Origin: Acinetobacter parvus DSM 16617 = CIP 108168
Lineage (GTDB): Bacteria > Pseudomonadota > Gammaproteobacteria > Pseudomonadales > Moraxellaceae
DNA: 55,903 nt
Assembly (NCBI RefSeq): GCF_000368025.1
Contig: NZ_KB849212.1
Location: 429,819 to 485,721, forward strand
Direction of reading: 5' to 3'
Below are positions 1-8,966 of this stretch, in pieces. Position 1 is the stretch's first letter, and every line of letters begins with the position of its first letter. The translations under genes and the position numbers were made by a program. The notes beneath the pieces were generated by a model, which saw only the letters and a list, made by a program, of their open reading frames with translations, did no database searches and was not told where the DNA came from.

Positions 1-2
1 TT

Positions 3-77
3 GGGAAAAAAGAAGAGTTTAAGGAAATTTTGGCAATTTTAAGAAAGCAGAATCCTGATAGGATAAGGGTTCTGTGA
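3..77 (+). CDS. C-terminal fragment of an unidentified gene
   Basis: The window opens inside an open frame that starts before base 1 and stops at TGA 75-77. The 24 visible codons encode a lysine- and isoleucine-rich helical tail ending in RKQNPDRIRVL. No domain can be named from this length. The reading frame could also be fortuitous, because the next 300 bases contain no clear gene. Confidence 0.3.
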   Translation, partial: GKKEEFKEILAILRKQNPDRIRVL

Positions 78-392
78 AATTTGTCGTGTACAGAGATTAA
101 AATTTTATTTAATATTCAGGATTATTCTTATTGTATCAAAATGTTCAAACCAATTCCTTTCCCCACCTGATCAGAACTGGTTTGTACCCTTTTAATCGCC
201 TTGATATAATCTAACATTGGCATGCCAGTTCATATCCATTATAGCGAATTGTTTTTTTCGTCATGGTTAAACCCCTCTTTGTTTGAATGTAGAGTTAATA
301 TAACGGGGATTTTCCACGCTGTGAAATAACAATGACTGGAATAAAAAGCTGATTTTTTGCTAGATATTTTTGATATATAAATTCATAAAAAT
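78..392. other. Intergenic stretch without a convincing gene
   Basis: About 315 bases contain no ORF of useful length. On the minus strand there are two very short adjoining frames, MTKKTIRYNGYELACQC (from an ATG near 264) and, one base over, a 29-codon frame starting MLDYIKAIKRV. Together they look like a short frameshifted relic, but they may be chance. The composition is AT-rich. Confidence 0.4.
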
Positions 393-421
393 AAAAAAGC
401 CCCTTTTAAAAAGAGGCTTTT
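393..421 (-). terminator. Intrinsic terminator of purA
   Basis: Arms at 395-401 and 415-421 pair as AAAAGCC/GGCTTTT, and the pairing extends inwards with one mismatch. Read on the minus strand the hairpin is followed by a run of U. It lies just below the purA stop at 439, where a factor-independent terminator is expected. Confidence 0.75.
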
Positions 422-438
422 GACGTTATCTATTCAAT

Positions 439-1758
439 TTAAGCTGAAAATGGATGACGTAAAATAATGGTTTCCGCACGGTCTGGACCTGTAGAAACGA
501 TATCAATTGGGCATTCAATGAGCTGCTCAAGACGTTTTACATAAGCCAAGGCATTCGCAGGAAGTTGATCAATTTGGGTTAAGCCTACTGTAGACTCACT
601 CCAACCTGGCATTGTTTCATAGATTGGTTTTAAGCTTTCAAATGAAACTGCATCAGAAGAACCTGCACAGCCTGAATCAACATCTTCATAACCTACACAG
701 ATTTTGATTTCTTCTAAACCATCCAATACATCAAGCTTGGTTAGGCAGATACCAGACAACGAATTCACTTCAACTGAACGGCGTAGAATTTCCGCATCAA
801 ACCAACCACAACGGCGTTGACGACCAGTAGACGCACCAAATTCATGACCTACTGTACCCAAATGACGACCAATCGCATCACCTGTATCTGTCGCAGCATC
901 ATAATGCAACTCAGTTGGGAATGGACCAGCACCTACACGTGTTGTGTAGGCTTTGGTAATACCCAACACATAGTCTAAATGTAAAGGACCCATACCAGAA
1001 CCAGAGCTTACGCCACCCGCAGTTGTATTAGAACTTGTTACAAATGGATAAGTACCATGATCGATGTCAAGCAGTGAACCTTGTGCACCTTCAAACATGA
1101 TTGCTTTACCCTCTTTACGGTAATCATGCAACACTTTGGTTACGTCAATTACCAACGGGGCAAGAACTTCACGCCATTCGTTGCAAAGTGCCAACACATC
1201 TTCAAACTTAACTTCTTCAACGCCATAGAATTGAGAAAGCTGGAAGTTATGAAGCTCAAGCATTTCCTTGAGTTTTTCTTCCAAATTAGCGCCACCACGA
1301 ACCAAGTCTGCAACGCGTACCGCACGACGGGCAACTTTATCTTCGTATGCTGGGCCAATACCACGACCTGTTGTACCAATCTTGGCATTACCACGTTTTT
1401 TCTCACGGGCCTGATCAAGTGCAATATGGTTTGGCAAAATCAACGGACAGTTTGGAGAAATACGCAGACGCTCTTTTACAGGTACGCCTTCCTCTTCCAA
1501 AATCGCCATTTCCTTGATCAGTGCTTCAGGAGAAAGAACAACACCATTACCAATTAAGCACAATACGTTGTCACGTAAGATACCTGATGGAATGAGGTGT
1601 AATACAGTCTTCTTACCACCGACCACAAGCGTATGTCCTGCATTGTGCCCGCCCTGGTAGCGTACGACCGCAGCCGCCTGATCTGTGAGCAGGTCGACGA
1701 TCTTACCTTTACCCTCGTCGCCCCATTGGGTACCCAGTACCACAACATTTTTGCCCAT
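439..1758 (-). CDS. purA: Adenylosuccinate synthetase
   Basis: The 439-residue product has the usual length for bacterial PurA. Residues 9-19 are the GTQWGDEGKGK loop that binds GTP, and GRGIGPAYEDK follows near residue 130. The enzyme joins IMP and aspartate using GTP, the first committed step from IMP to AMP, in the cytoplasm. The ATG at 1758 gives the standard N-terminus MGKNVVVLGTQWG. The gene lies 61 bases downstream of hisZ on the same strand, so the two are probably cotranscribed. A terminator closes the unit at 393-421. Confidence 0.97.
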   Translation of the reverse strand: MGKNVVVLGTQWGDEGKGKIVDLLTDQAAAVVRYQGGHNAGHTLVVGGKKTVLHLIPSGILRDNVLCLIGNGVVLSPEALIKEMAILEEEGVPVKERLRISPNCPLILPNHIALDQAREKKRGNAKIGTTGRGIGPAYEDKVARRAVRVADLVRGGANLEEKLKEMLELHNFQLSQFYGVEEVKFEDVLALCNEWREVLAPLVIDVTKVLHDYRKEGKAIMFEGAQGSLLDIDHGTYPFVTSSNTTAGGVSSGSGMGPLHLDYVLGITKAYTTRVGAGPFPTELHYDAATDTGDAIGRHLGTVGHEFGASTGRQRRCGWFDAEILRRSVEVNSLSGICLTKLDVLDGLEEIKICVGYEDVDSGCAGSSDAVSFESLKPIYETMPGWSESTVGLTQIDQLPANALAYVKRLEQLIECPIDIVSTGPDRAETIILRHPFSA

Positions 1759-1819
1759 AATAGCCTCATTACATCATGCTGTTAGAATTGGAAACCAAGT
1801 TGTTTTTACAACTCGGCAA

Positions 1820-2986
1820 TTAAATTTTTTCAATGATCCATTGCCCATTTTGCAACACCATTTGGTGGGTTGCATAAGGCACTGAACTTAACTCATCATT
1901 ACCCAGCAACTGCACCACACGCGAACCATTCGCCCGTGCATCTGCAATCGCGGTTAATAAATCCTGATCATTTCCTTTTGGCGCAACGACAGTTTCAATT
2001 TCAGCAAACTGTGTAGCACCCAAGGCATATAAGTCACAACTAAAGCCTGTGGCTGGGCGTGCACGGCCAAAGTGCTCACCAATACCATCATAACGTCCAC
2101 CCTGCGCAAGCGGCGCAGCACGATTCGGTGCATAAATGGCATACATCAGGCCCGTATGGTAGTGATAACTACGCAACTCAACCACATCGATTCCAATATT
2201 CAGATTCGACCAACGTGACTGAATTTGAGTGAATGTTGTTTTCAATGCATCAAACGCATTTTTAAAATCAGCATCACTTAAAATGTCATGGCTTAAATGT
2301 GCCTGTAATGCATTAAGGTCACTTGCATAGCGACCTAGAGCATAAAAATCATTACCCATTGGCAAGCTTTGAGTAAATTCTTCTAATTCTGGTAAAGCCT
2401 TACGCTGATATAAATCAGACAGCTGGCTTTCAGTGTTTTTATTTAAACCAGCACGTTTCACCAAACTACGAAATAAACCGACATGACCTAAATCCAGATG
2501 AACACCTTGCAAACTGTCAGTTTTCTCCAACAGGCCCAGCATGACATCAATCATCTCCACATCAGCTTCGATGCTGTCATGACCATATAGCTCCGCACCC
2601 AACTGGAGTGGAGCGCGTGTTGCATTAAAATTCTGTGGTTTGGTATGAAGAACTGTACCTGCATAGCAGTAACGGGCAACGCCTTCAATTGGACGAACAT
2701 GCGCATCAATACGTGCAACTTGCGGTGTCATATCCGCACGCACACCAAGCAGGCGACCTGAAAGCTGGTCAATCACCTTAAAGGTGACCAAGTCTAAATC
2801 TTGATTGGATTCTGAAAGTGAAGACAACGATTCGATGTATTCAATAAATGGAGTGTATACCAGTTGATATCCTCGAACAGCGAGGAAATCTAAAGCTTCC
2901 CGTCGCAGGGTTTCAACCATTTGCGCTTGTTCGGGTAATACATCTGCTACCCCGTCAGGGAGCAACCATGTCTCTGAAATGGTCAT
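1820..2986 (-). CDS. hisZ: ATP phosphoribosyltransferase regulatory subunit
   Basis: The 388-residue protein is a paralogue of histidyl-tRNA synthetase. The motif at residues 82-95 (VRADMTPQVARIDA) and the QGGRYDGIGEHFG stretch belong to the HisRS-like catalytic core, but the length and the absence of a C-terminal anticodon-binding domain fit HisZ. HisZ assembles with the short form of HisG and is needed for the first reaction of histidine biosynthesis. It is followed by purA, an arrangement known from Pseudomonas and Acinetobacter. Two terminator hairpins upstream separate it from the lipoprotein gene. Confidence 0.93.
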   Translation of the reverse strand: MTISETWLLPDGVADVLPEQAQMVETLRREALDFLAVRGYQLVYTPFIEYIESLSSLSESNQDLDLVTFKVIDQLSGRLLGVRADMTPQVARIDAHVRPIEGVARYCYAGTVLHTKPQNFNATRAPLQLGAELYGHDSIEADVEMIDVMLGLLEKTDSLQGVHLDLGHVGLFRSLVKRAGLNKNTESQLSDLYQRKALPELEEFTQSLPMGNDFYALGRYASDLNALQAHLSHDILSDADFKNAFDALKTTFTQIQSRWSNLNIGIDVVELRSYHYHTGLMYAIYAPNRAAPLAQGGRYDGIGEHFGRARPATGFSCDLYALGATQFAEIETVVAPKGNDQDLLTAIADARANGSRVVQLLGNDELSSVPYATHQMVLQNGQWIIEKI

Positions 2987-3042
2987 GTTTCAAACCTAAA
3001 ATCTGTTCAACGTGGAGGCATCCACATAAAAAGCAACCACAT

Positions 3043-3067
3043 AAAAAAATCGGGTGAATGCCCGATT
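3043..3067 (-). terminator. Intrinsic terminator between lipoprotein gene and hisZ
   Basis: AATCGGG (3048-3054) and CCCGATT (3061-3067) form a perfect 7-bp stem with a 6-base loop. On the minus strand it is followed by a run of seven U. It would stop transcripts coming from the lipoprotein gene before hisZ. Confidence 0.7.
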
Positions 3068-3125
3068 CAGCGTAGTGTAACATGAAGATTTCTATGATGC
3101 ACCTGAGAATTTTAGTAAATCCCGC

Positions 3126-3155
3126 ATAAAAATAGGCAACCAAAATGATTGCCTA
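3126..3155 (-). terminator. Intrinsic terminator of the lipoprotein gene
   Basis: TAGGCAA (3133-3139) and TTGCCTA (3149-3155) pair across a 9-base loop. On the minus strand a U-rich run follows. It sits 28 bases below the lipoprotein stop codon and forms a tandem pair with the hairpin at 3043-3067. Confidence 0.65.
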
Positions 3156-3183
3156 AAATCAATTCCAAGTTTTTTAAATTTGA

Positions 3184-4230
3184 TTATGCTGGGCTATACT
3201 CATACTTCACATCATAGGTAACACTGAAACCGTTTGCATTTACTGTCGCATTGATATTACCTACCGTACCATTAAAGCTACAGCTATTAATCTTAAACTG
3301 ACCATTTGGTAATTGTGCTGTGACATCATTAGAACCACAGAATTCATTTTGATTAGCTGGTTTTGGAACATTCTTCACTGTTACTGTTGCACCTTGCCCC
3401 ATCACAGAAGTTGTAACATTCAAATTATAATTTCCTGAAGGGATATTTGGATTATTTCCTAGATCAACAACGACATTTAGACCTGTTGTATCAACACTAT
3501 AATTCCATGCAAAGTTTTGCCCATTGACGACGTACTGCACATTACAACTATATGTGCTACCAATACCCGTACATTTACTATTCAAACCATTAATCTTAAC
3601 TTGATCCAGAACCTTGTCCAGACCAGTAGAATCTGCATTAAACGCAGTTTTAAAAATGTTTGGATAACCTTTACTCGTATCTATATTTGCATCAAATACG
3701 GTCTTTAAGTTCGCAACAACTTCTTTTGCGGCTTTATCAATAGCAGCATTTATTTCATCACTAGTACTGTCTTTAGTCAGTTTTGCCCAATTGGTATAAA
3801 TTTCTGCCAATGAGTTGTAATCACGTTTTTCATCCGCTTTGTTGGCAGCCAAAATTGCCTGTGTGGTTAATTGGGTTACATTGACATTACCAGCAGCCGA
3901 AGCATAAGAATATAGGGTAACTTGGGATTCACCAGTACCTTTAGTTGCCTTTAATAAATAAGGTGCTCCCTTTTCAACATCGATACTGAATTTACCATCT
4001 GCCCCCGCAACAACTGATTTAGTTGTGCCATTTTTATTGACCACTTCAACATTCGCACCAGCCAGAGCAGCTCCAGTTGCAACGGTACCTGTAAGCTTTT
4101 CGGTTGTCGTTTGTTGCTGTCCAGAATTATTACTGGATGAGTTGTCATCATCATTACATCCCGCAACCATGACAACGGCACTCAATAAAGCTGAGCATAT
4201 TGCCGTACGTTTTAAAGTTGTTTTATTCAT
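3184..4230 (-). CDS. Predicted outer-membrane lipoprotein, Ig-like/carboxypeptidase-regulatory domain
   Basis: The 348-residue product begins with a type II signal peptide: a basic start (MNKTTLKR), a hydrophobic core and the lipobox VAGC at residues 22-25, so Cys25 would carry the lipid. A low-complexity linker rich in Asp, Asn, Ser and Gln follows. Residues about 45-110 (GTVATGAALAGANVEVVNKNG, then a DGKFSIDV turn) look like a carboxypeptidase-regulatory-like beta sandwich. The rest is rich in Asn, Val and Thr, with several cysteines that could form disulphides. The gene stands alone between its own terminators and a long AT-rich upstream region. The exact role is unknown. Confidence 0.7.
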   Translation of the reverse strand: MNKTTLKRTAICSALLSAVVMVAGCNDDDNSSSNNSGQQQTTTEKLTGTVATGAALAGANVEVVNKNGTTKSVVAGADGKFSIDVEKGAPYLLKATKGTGESQVTLYSYASAAGNVNVTQLTTQAILAANKADEKRDYNSLAEIYTNWAKLTKDSTSDEINAAIDKAAKEVVANLKTVFDANIDTSKGYPNIFKTAFNADSTGLDKVLDQVKINGLNSKCTGIGSTYSCNVQYVVNGQNFAWNYSVDTTGLNVVVDLGNNPNIPSGNYNLNVTTSVMGQGATVTVKNVPKPANQNEFCGSNDVTAQLPNGQFKINSCSFNGTVGNINATVNANGFSVTYDVKYEYSPA

Positions 4231-4477
4231 TATCAGACACCCCTATGTGTTTTTCGATCAATACTTTATGAAGCACAAATTCATCATAATGAGCGTTCTA
4301 GATACACATCAAGTGGAATTGCAATCAAAACGGATGGTTAAAAAATATTTAACCACCCAACAAAAATTAATAATTGTTTTTTATAGGTTTTATGTATTGG
4401 AATATATTGCTTATTTTTCTTAAATTTGCATCAAAATATTTAATAAAAACAAATAGTTATACATACTAATTTATCAA

Positions 4478-4493
4478 CCCCTTATTCAAGGGG
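4478..4493 (-). other. Hairpin below the small membrane-protein gene
   Basis: CCCCTT and AAGGGG form a perfect 6-bp stem with an ATTC loop, 8 bases below the stop of the 4501-4827 gene. Only a weak U-rich stretch follows on the minus strand, so termination is possible but uncertain. The rest of 4231-4477 is AT-rich upstream DNA of the lipoprotein gene; no gene is seen in it. Confidence 0.4.
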
Positions 4494-4500
4494 GACAAAT

Positions 4501-4827
4501 TTAGGGCATATTTTTCCCATTTTTAACAACCACTTCCAAAACATTGACCAACTCAACATTTTGCTTTTCCAACGCCGCAATGTTTGCAACAGTCCGATCC
4601 AGCACTTCTTGCTGGACATGCATTTTCTTTGCTAGGTCCTGCATAATTTCCAGACTCTTTTTAAGGTGGGATTCCAGATGTAGAACTTTTTCTTCCAGAT
4701 ACAATACTTGCGGATCAACAGCAGGTTGCTGTTTATTTTTAAACTGAAACCAAAACAAGAAAGTAACTGCAATCAATAACAGACCAATAAAACCCCAAAT
4801 CAATATTAATATCATTCCGTTCTCCAA
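4501..4827 (-). CDS. Small membrane-anchored coiled-coil protein
   Basis: The 108-residue product has one N-terminal transmembrane helix (about residues 5-27, rich in Ile, Leu and Phe), a short basic turn (KNKQQ) and then a long heptad-like helix (about 40-100, VLYLEEKVLHLESHL and onward). This is the pattern of a single-pass inner-membrane protein with a cytoplasmic coiled coil. It starts 12 bases below the stop of the dehydrogenase gene, so it is probably in the same operon. No function can be assigned. Confidence 0.6.
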   Translation of the reverse strand: MENGMILILIWGFIGLLLIAVTFLFWFQFKNKQQPAVDPQVLYLEEKVLHLESHLKKSLEIMQDLAKKMHVQQEVLDRTVANIAALEKQNVELVNVLEVVVKNGKNMP

Positions 4828-4839
4828 ATCCGTTGTTAT

Positions 4840-5877
4840 TTATTTAATATTTTTCGAATCAAATGATTCACATAAATCAAGTAAGCGATTGGCATATCCC
4901 CATTCATTATCATACCATGCAAAGACCTTGGCCTGATGTCCGACGACCATGGTCTGGGTTAAATCTACAATTAAGGAATATGGTGAGTGGTTAAAGTCGC
5001 TTGAAACAAGATCTTCATCTGTGACCTGCATAATCTGGGCATAGTGAAATTTCGCAGCCTTAGTCAGGACTTCATTGACTTTATGCACGGTAATAGGTGA
5101 CTGGGAAATAAAAGTCAGGTCAATCGCTGCAACATTAATTGTAGGGACACGAATGGAATAACCATCAATACGGTTTTCCATTTTCGGCATCACCTGTTTT
5201 AATGCACCCAAAGCACTGGATGTGGTAGGAATAATGTTCTGTCCCGATGCACGGGCACGGCGCAAATCACGATGGGCGTGATCCAGCACCGACTGATCCG
5301 CAGTCACCGCATGGATTTCAGTCATCAGCGCTGTTTCAATTCCAAAGGCATCATCAATAATTTTCACCAATGGCACCAAAGCCTGTGTGGTACAGGACAC
5401 ACTGGAAATAATCTGGTCCGTGGCTTTGACTTCGGCATGATTGACACCATAGACAATTGCGGCATCAACAGAGTCAAAAGGCGCTGCCCCAATAATCACC
5501 CGCTTTGCTCCTGCCTGTATATGACGGGTTGCATCGGCTCTGGAACGAAACAATCCTGTACATTCCAGTACCACATCTATTTTTAAAGCCGCCCAAGGTA
5601 ATAACTCAGGTTGTACCTGTTTAAAAACCTGTAGTTTTAATTGACGCTGATTGGACTGAATATTCAAGAAAATCTGTTCATCTTCTATCTGGATTTCAAC
5701 CTGACCTGCAAAACGCCCGTGTGTGGTGTCATACTTAAATAAATGAGCCAATGTCCGAACATCAGCAATATCGTTAATTGCGACAATTTCAAACTGAAAT
5801 TGTTTGGGATTTTCAAACCATGCCCGTAGCACATTGCGGCCAATTCGGCCAAATCCATTAATCGCGATACGTTGCAT
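4840..5877 (-). CDS. Glyceraldehyde-3-phosphate / erythrose-4-phosphate dehydrogenase family
   Basis: The 345-residue protein has the family NAD-binding start INGFGRIGR (residues 5-14), a catalytic Cys162 in SCTTQAL, and His189 in the TEIHAVTADQ segment. DLRRARASGQNIIP and RVPTINVAAIDLTF are conserved in both GAPDH and Epd. The length and the DQSVLDHAH stretch lean towards erythrose-4-phosphate dehydrogenase (pyridoxal phosphate route), but GAPDH cannot be excluded. The usual SCTTN motif has Gln in place of Asn. The gene is divergent from alaS, and the small membrane-protein gene follows it closely. Confidence 0.85.
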   Translation of the reverse strand: MQRIAINGFGRIGRNVLRAWFENPKQFQFEIVAINDIADVRTLAHLFKYDTTHGRFAGQVEIQIEDEQIFLNIQSNQRQLKLQVFKQVQPELLPWAALKIDVVLECTGLFRSRADATRHIQAGAKRVIIGAAPFDSVDAAIVYGVNHAEVKATDQIISSVSCTTQALVPLVKIIDDAFGIETALMTEIHAVTADQSVLDHAHRDLRRARASGQNIIPTTSSALGALKQVMPKMENRIDGYSIRVPTINVAAIDLTFISQSPITVHKVNEVLTKAAKFHYAQIMQVTDEDLVSSDFNHSPYSLIVDLTQTMVVGHQAKVFAWYDNEWGYANRLLDLCESFDSKNIK

Positions 5878-5999
5878 GTGGTGCCCTTAATTCATCAAAA
5901 CATCATCTTTTCTATGTTATATGGTAAAACATGCAAGCCAGCATTGAATATAGATTTTTAGCCTAAACACAGTTTTATCTAAGATTACTTGTAAAATCG

Positions 6000-6028
6000 T
6001 TGGTCGGGCACACATTTTCCGCTATAAT
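6000..6028 (+). promoter_or_regulatory. Sigma-70 promoter of alaS
   Basis: TTGGTC (6000-6005), a 17-base spacer and a perfect TATAAT (6023-6028) face alaS. The start point would be near 6035, leaving a short leader before the start codon at 6060. This was found by eye from the hexamers. Confidence 0.7.
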
Positions 6029-6059
6029 TTAGCACTTTCAAAATTATGGACGCTTGGTT

Positions 6060-8750
6060 GTGAGTACTCGTTTTATGACATCCGCTGAAATCCGTGAAGC
6101 ATTTTTGCGTTACTTCGAATCGCAAGGGCATACACGTGTTGCTTCGAGTTCTCTCGTTCCTGCCAACGACCCAACTTTACTGTTTACCAATGCTGGTATG
6201 AACCAGTTTAAAGATTGTTTCTTAGGTTTAGAAAAGCGTGATTATGTTCGTGCTGTTTCATCTCAAAAATGTGTACGTGCAGGCGGCAAACACAATGACC
6301 TCGACAATGTAGGTTATACCGCACGTCATCATACTTTCTTTGAAATGTTAGGTAACTTTTCTTTCGGTGATTATTTTAAAGAAAATGCACTGAAATTTGC
6401 TTGGGAATTTTTAACCAGCGAACAATGGTTAGGCTTACCGAAAGATCGTTTATATGTCACGGTTTATCATACCGATGATGAAGCATTTGATATCTGGAAC
6501 AAAGAAATCGGAATCGATGCTGAACGTATCATCCGTATTGGCGATAACAAAGGTGGCAAATACGCCTCTGATAACTTCTGGGCAATGGGCGATACAGGTC
6601 CTTGTGGTCCATGTTCTGAAATCTTCTATGATCATGGCGACCACATCTGGGGTGGCTTACCAGGAACACCTGAAGAAGATGGCGACCGTTTCATTGAAAT
6701 CTGGAACAACGTTTTCATGCAGTTCAACCGTACTGCGGATGGTGTGATGCACCCTCTTCCAGCGCCTTCTGTTGATACAGGTATGGGTTTGGAGCGTATT
6801 TCTGCGGTTCTGCAACATGTCAATTCAAACTACGAAATTGACCTGTTCCAGCACTTATTAAAAGCAGCAGCTGACATCATTGGTTTGGATACCACCGCAA
6901 TTGAAGCTGAAGCGAAAGCTCAAAATAAACCAGTTGAATACCCAGCTTCTTTAAAAGTCATTGCAGATCATGCACGTTCATGCTCATTCTTGATTGCTGA
7001 CGGTGTTAATCCTTCAAATGAAGGTCGTGGTTATGTGTTGCGTCGTATCATTCGTCGTGCCGTACGTCATGGTAACAAGCTCGGTGCGACTGGTTCATTC
7101 TTTTACAAGATGTTGCAACCTCTGATTGAAGTGATGGGCGATGCTTATCCAGAACTTGCTGCACAGCAAGCACGAATTGAAGCGCAACTGCTGAAAGAAG
7201 AAGAGCAATTTGCGAAAACACTTGAACAAGGCCTGAAATTACTTGAAGGTGAATTGGCTCAACTAAAAGGCAATGTCATCCCAGGTGAAACTGTATTTAA
7301 ACTTTATGATACTTACGGCTTCCCGACCGACTTAACCGCTGATATTGCGCGTGAACGTGACCTGACCATTGATGAAGCTGGTTTCGAAGTGGAAATGGCA
7401 GCACAACGTCAACGTGCGCGTGATGCAGGCAAGTTTGCAGTTGACTACAACAGCATTGTCAAAGTTGAGGGCGAAACCCAGTTTGATGGCTATGACGCAA
7501 CTCAAGGCCAAGGTCAAATTGTTGCGATCTATAAAGATGGCGTGCAGGTTGATGAAATCAACGAAGGTGATGAAGCACTGATCGTATTAAACCAGACCCC
7601 TTTCTATGCTGAAAGCGGTGGTCAAATTGGTGACACAGGTATCTTCAAGAACGATACGGGTATTTTTGAAGTTCAAGATACTAAAAAATCTGGTGGTGCT
7701 TTTGTACACCAAGGTATCGTCACTATGGGTAGCCTAAAAGCGACTCAAAACGTTGAAGCAACAGTTAAAGCAGACATTCGTGCCGCAACCGCACGTAACC
7801 ACTCTGCAACCCACCTTTTACATGCCGCTTTGCGTCAAATTCTGGGTGAGCATGTTCAGCAGAAAGGTTCTTTGGTTGCGAGTGATATTTTACGTTTTGA
7901 CTTTGCCAATGACCAACCTGTTTCATTTGAACAATTGCAACAGATTGAGCGTTTAGTTAATGCTGAAGTGATTGCCAATACGGCAGTAAGCACTGAATTA
8001 CTTGATATTGAATCAGCGAAAGCCAAAGGCGCAATGATGCTTTTTGGTGAAAAGTATGGTGAAGAAGTTCGCGTACTTTCTATGGGTTCTATTATTGAAG
8101 AGAAAAACTTCTCTATCGAGCTTTGTGGTGGTATTCATGTTAAGCGGACAGGTGATATTGGTTTATTCAAAATCACTTCTGAAGGTGGTGTAGCAGCTGG
8201 TGTTCGCCGTATTGAAGCCGTAACAGGTACAAAAGCACTTGAAGTTGTTCAAAAAGCTGAAGCTGATATTCAGACGATCAATGCTTTATTGAAAGCGCAA
8301 AAAGATCAAACTGTAGAAAAAGTTGAAGCGATTGTTGAAACAGCTTCAAGCCTACAAAAGCAGATTGAACAGTTAAACCAGAAATTGGCGAGCTTCCAGG
8401 CGGCTGACCTGCTTGATCAGGTGAAAGAAATTGCAGGTCGTCAAACCCTGATTACCACTGTACAAGGTTTAGATGCAAAATCATTACGCAACCTGCATGA
8501 CAGCGTAAAATCAAAATTAGATGATGCAGTCATTATTTTAGCTGGCGTTGAGGGCGATAAAGTGAGTTTAATCGCCTCCGTTGCTAAACAATATACTGCA
8601 CATCTAAAAGCGGGTGACATCATCAAACACCTGGCTCAGGAGCTGGGTGGCAAAGGTGGTGGTAAACCTGACTTGGCACAAGGTGGCGCGCCACTCAACG
8701 AGAAGTTTGATCAAGTGATTGCAGCCCTGCCTGCTTGGCTTGAACAATAA
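6060..8750 (+). CDS. alaS: Alanyl-tRNA synthetase
   Basis: The 896-residue enzyme charges tRNA-Ala with alanine. The class II core begins MTSAEIREAFLRYFESQGH. The editing domain has the zinc ligands His581, His585 (HSATHLLHA), Cys689 and His693 (CGGIH), and the C-terminal DHHA1-like part ends in the glycine-rich GGKGGGKPDLAQGG. The GTG at 6060 (MSTRFMTSAEI) is preferred because a GGA lies about 9 bases upstream; the ATG at 6075 is the other candidate. A TTG at 6054 would also stay in frame but has no ribosome site. In related genomes lysC follows directly; here the prophage separates them. Confidence 0.97.
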   Translation: MSTRFMTSAEIREAFLRYFESQGHTRVASSSLVPANDPTLLFTNAGMNQFKDCFLGLEKRDYVRAVSSQKCVRAGGKHNDLDNVGYTARHHTFFEMLGNFSFGDYFKENALKFAWEFLTSEQWLGLPKDRLYVTVYHTDDEAFDIWNKEIGIDAERIIRIGDNKGGKYASDNFWAMGDTGPCGPCSEIFYDHGDHIWGGLPGTPEEDGDRFIEIWNNVFMQFNRTADGVMHPLPAPSVDTGMGLERISAVLQHVNSNYEIDLFQHLLKAAADIIGLDTTAIEAEAKAQNKPVEYPASLKVIADHARSCSFLIADGVNPSNEGRGYVLRRIIRRAVRHGNKLGATGSFFYKMLQPLIEVMGDAYPELAAQQARIEAQLLKEEEQFAKTLEQGLKLLEGELAQLKGNVIPGETVFKLYDTYGFPTDLTADIARERDLTIDEAGFEVEMAAQRQRARDAGKFAVDYNSIVKVEGETQFDGYDATQGQGQIVAIYKDGVQVDEINEGDEALIVLNQTPFYAESGGQIGDTGIFKNDTGIFEVQDTKKSGGAFVHQGIVTMGSLKATQNVEATVKADIRAATARNHSATHLLHAALRQILGEHVQQKGSLVASDILRFDFANDQPVSFEQLQQIERLVNAEVIANTAVSTELLDIESAKAKGAMMLFGEKYGEEVRVLSMGSIIEEKNFSIELCGGIHVKRTGDIGLFKITSEGGVAAGVRRIEAVTGTKALEVVQKAEADIQTINALLKAQKDQTVEKVEAIVETASSLQKQIEQLNQKLASFQAADLLDQVKEIAGRQTLITTVQGLDAKSLRNLHDSVKSKLDDAVIILAGVEGDKVSLIASVAKQYTAHLKAGDIIKHLAQELGGKGGGKPDLAQGGAPLNEKFDQVIAALPAWLEQ

Positions 8751-8774
8751 TAAACACTTCACTTTTTGTGTAAC

Positions 8775-8798
8775 TGACCCTGATGCCTCTCAGGGTCA
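8775..8798 (+). other. Perfect 9-bp hairpin between alaS and the old lysC start
   Basis: TGACCCTGA and TCAGGGTCA pair perfectly around a 6-base loop, 24 bases after the alaS stop and 20 bases before the original lysC start codon. No T-run follows, so it is not a classical terminator. It is host DNA that lay in the lysC 5' leader before integration, so it could be an attenuating structure or a weak alaS terminator. Confidence 0.5.
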
Positions 8799-8816
8799 TG
8801 GCTTATATGGAACAAC

Positions 8817-8837
8817 TATGGCATTAATCGTTCAAAA
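8817..8837. repeat. attL core (21 bp, identical to attR core)
   Basis: This 21-bp stretch, starting TATGGCATTAATC, recurs exactly at 54377-54397. It holds the original lysC start codon (8818) and codons 2-6. Upstream is native alaS-side DNA with a GGA ribosome site; downstream is phage DNA. The identical copies at both ends of the prophage, next to int and the excisionase-like gene, identify it as the crossover core. Confidence 0.9.
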
Positions 8838-8844
8838 GAATTAA
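8818..8844 (+). pseudogene. lysC: lysC 5' relic (MALIVQKN then stop)
   Basis: The native lysC start codon and its ribosome-binding region remain beside alaS, but the frame passes from the core into phage DNA and stops at TAA 8842-8844 after eight residues. The first seven residues equal the start of the intact LysC at 54378. The relic marks the original gene start and shows which way the phage inserted. Confidence 0.8.
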
Positions 8845-8850
8845 TGCCAT
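8818..8850. repeat. 11-bp inverted repeat across the attL core/phage junction
   Basis: ATGGCATTAAT (8818-8828) and ATTAATGCCAT (8840-8850) are perfect inverted copies around an 11-base spacer. One arm is lysC coding sequence within the core and the other is phage-specific. Tyrosine integrases bind two inverted core sites around the crossover, so these may be the two core-type sites of attP. Sequence at attB to the right of the core does not preserve the second arm. Confidence 0.6.
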
Positions 8851-8966
8851 TAAGCCATTCTAAGACAGACCAAGACAATAATTACAATTAAAGCTTTATT
8901 TCTCAGTATTTCCCCTCATTTTAATATAGACACACTAGGACACATTGAGACAGAATTAGACCTGTC

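Noticed and set aside
1081..1557. 158-codon plus-strand ORF inside purA
   Set aside because: Shadow of a highly conserved gene; no ribosome site or recognisable product.
8775..8798. Strong intrinsic terminator for alaS
   Set aside because: The stem is perfect but no T-run follows; it is kept only as a hairpin.
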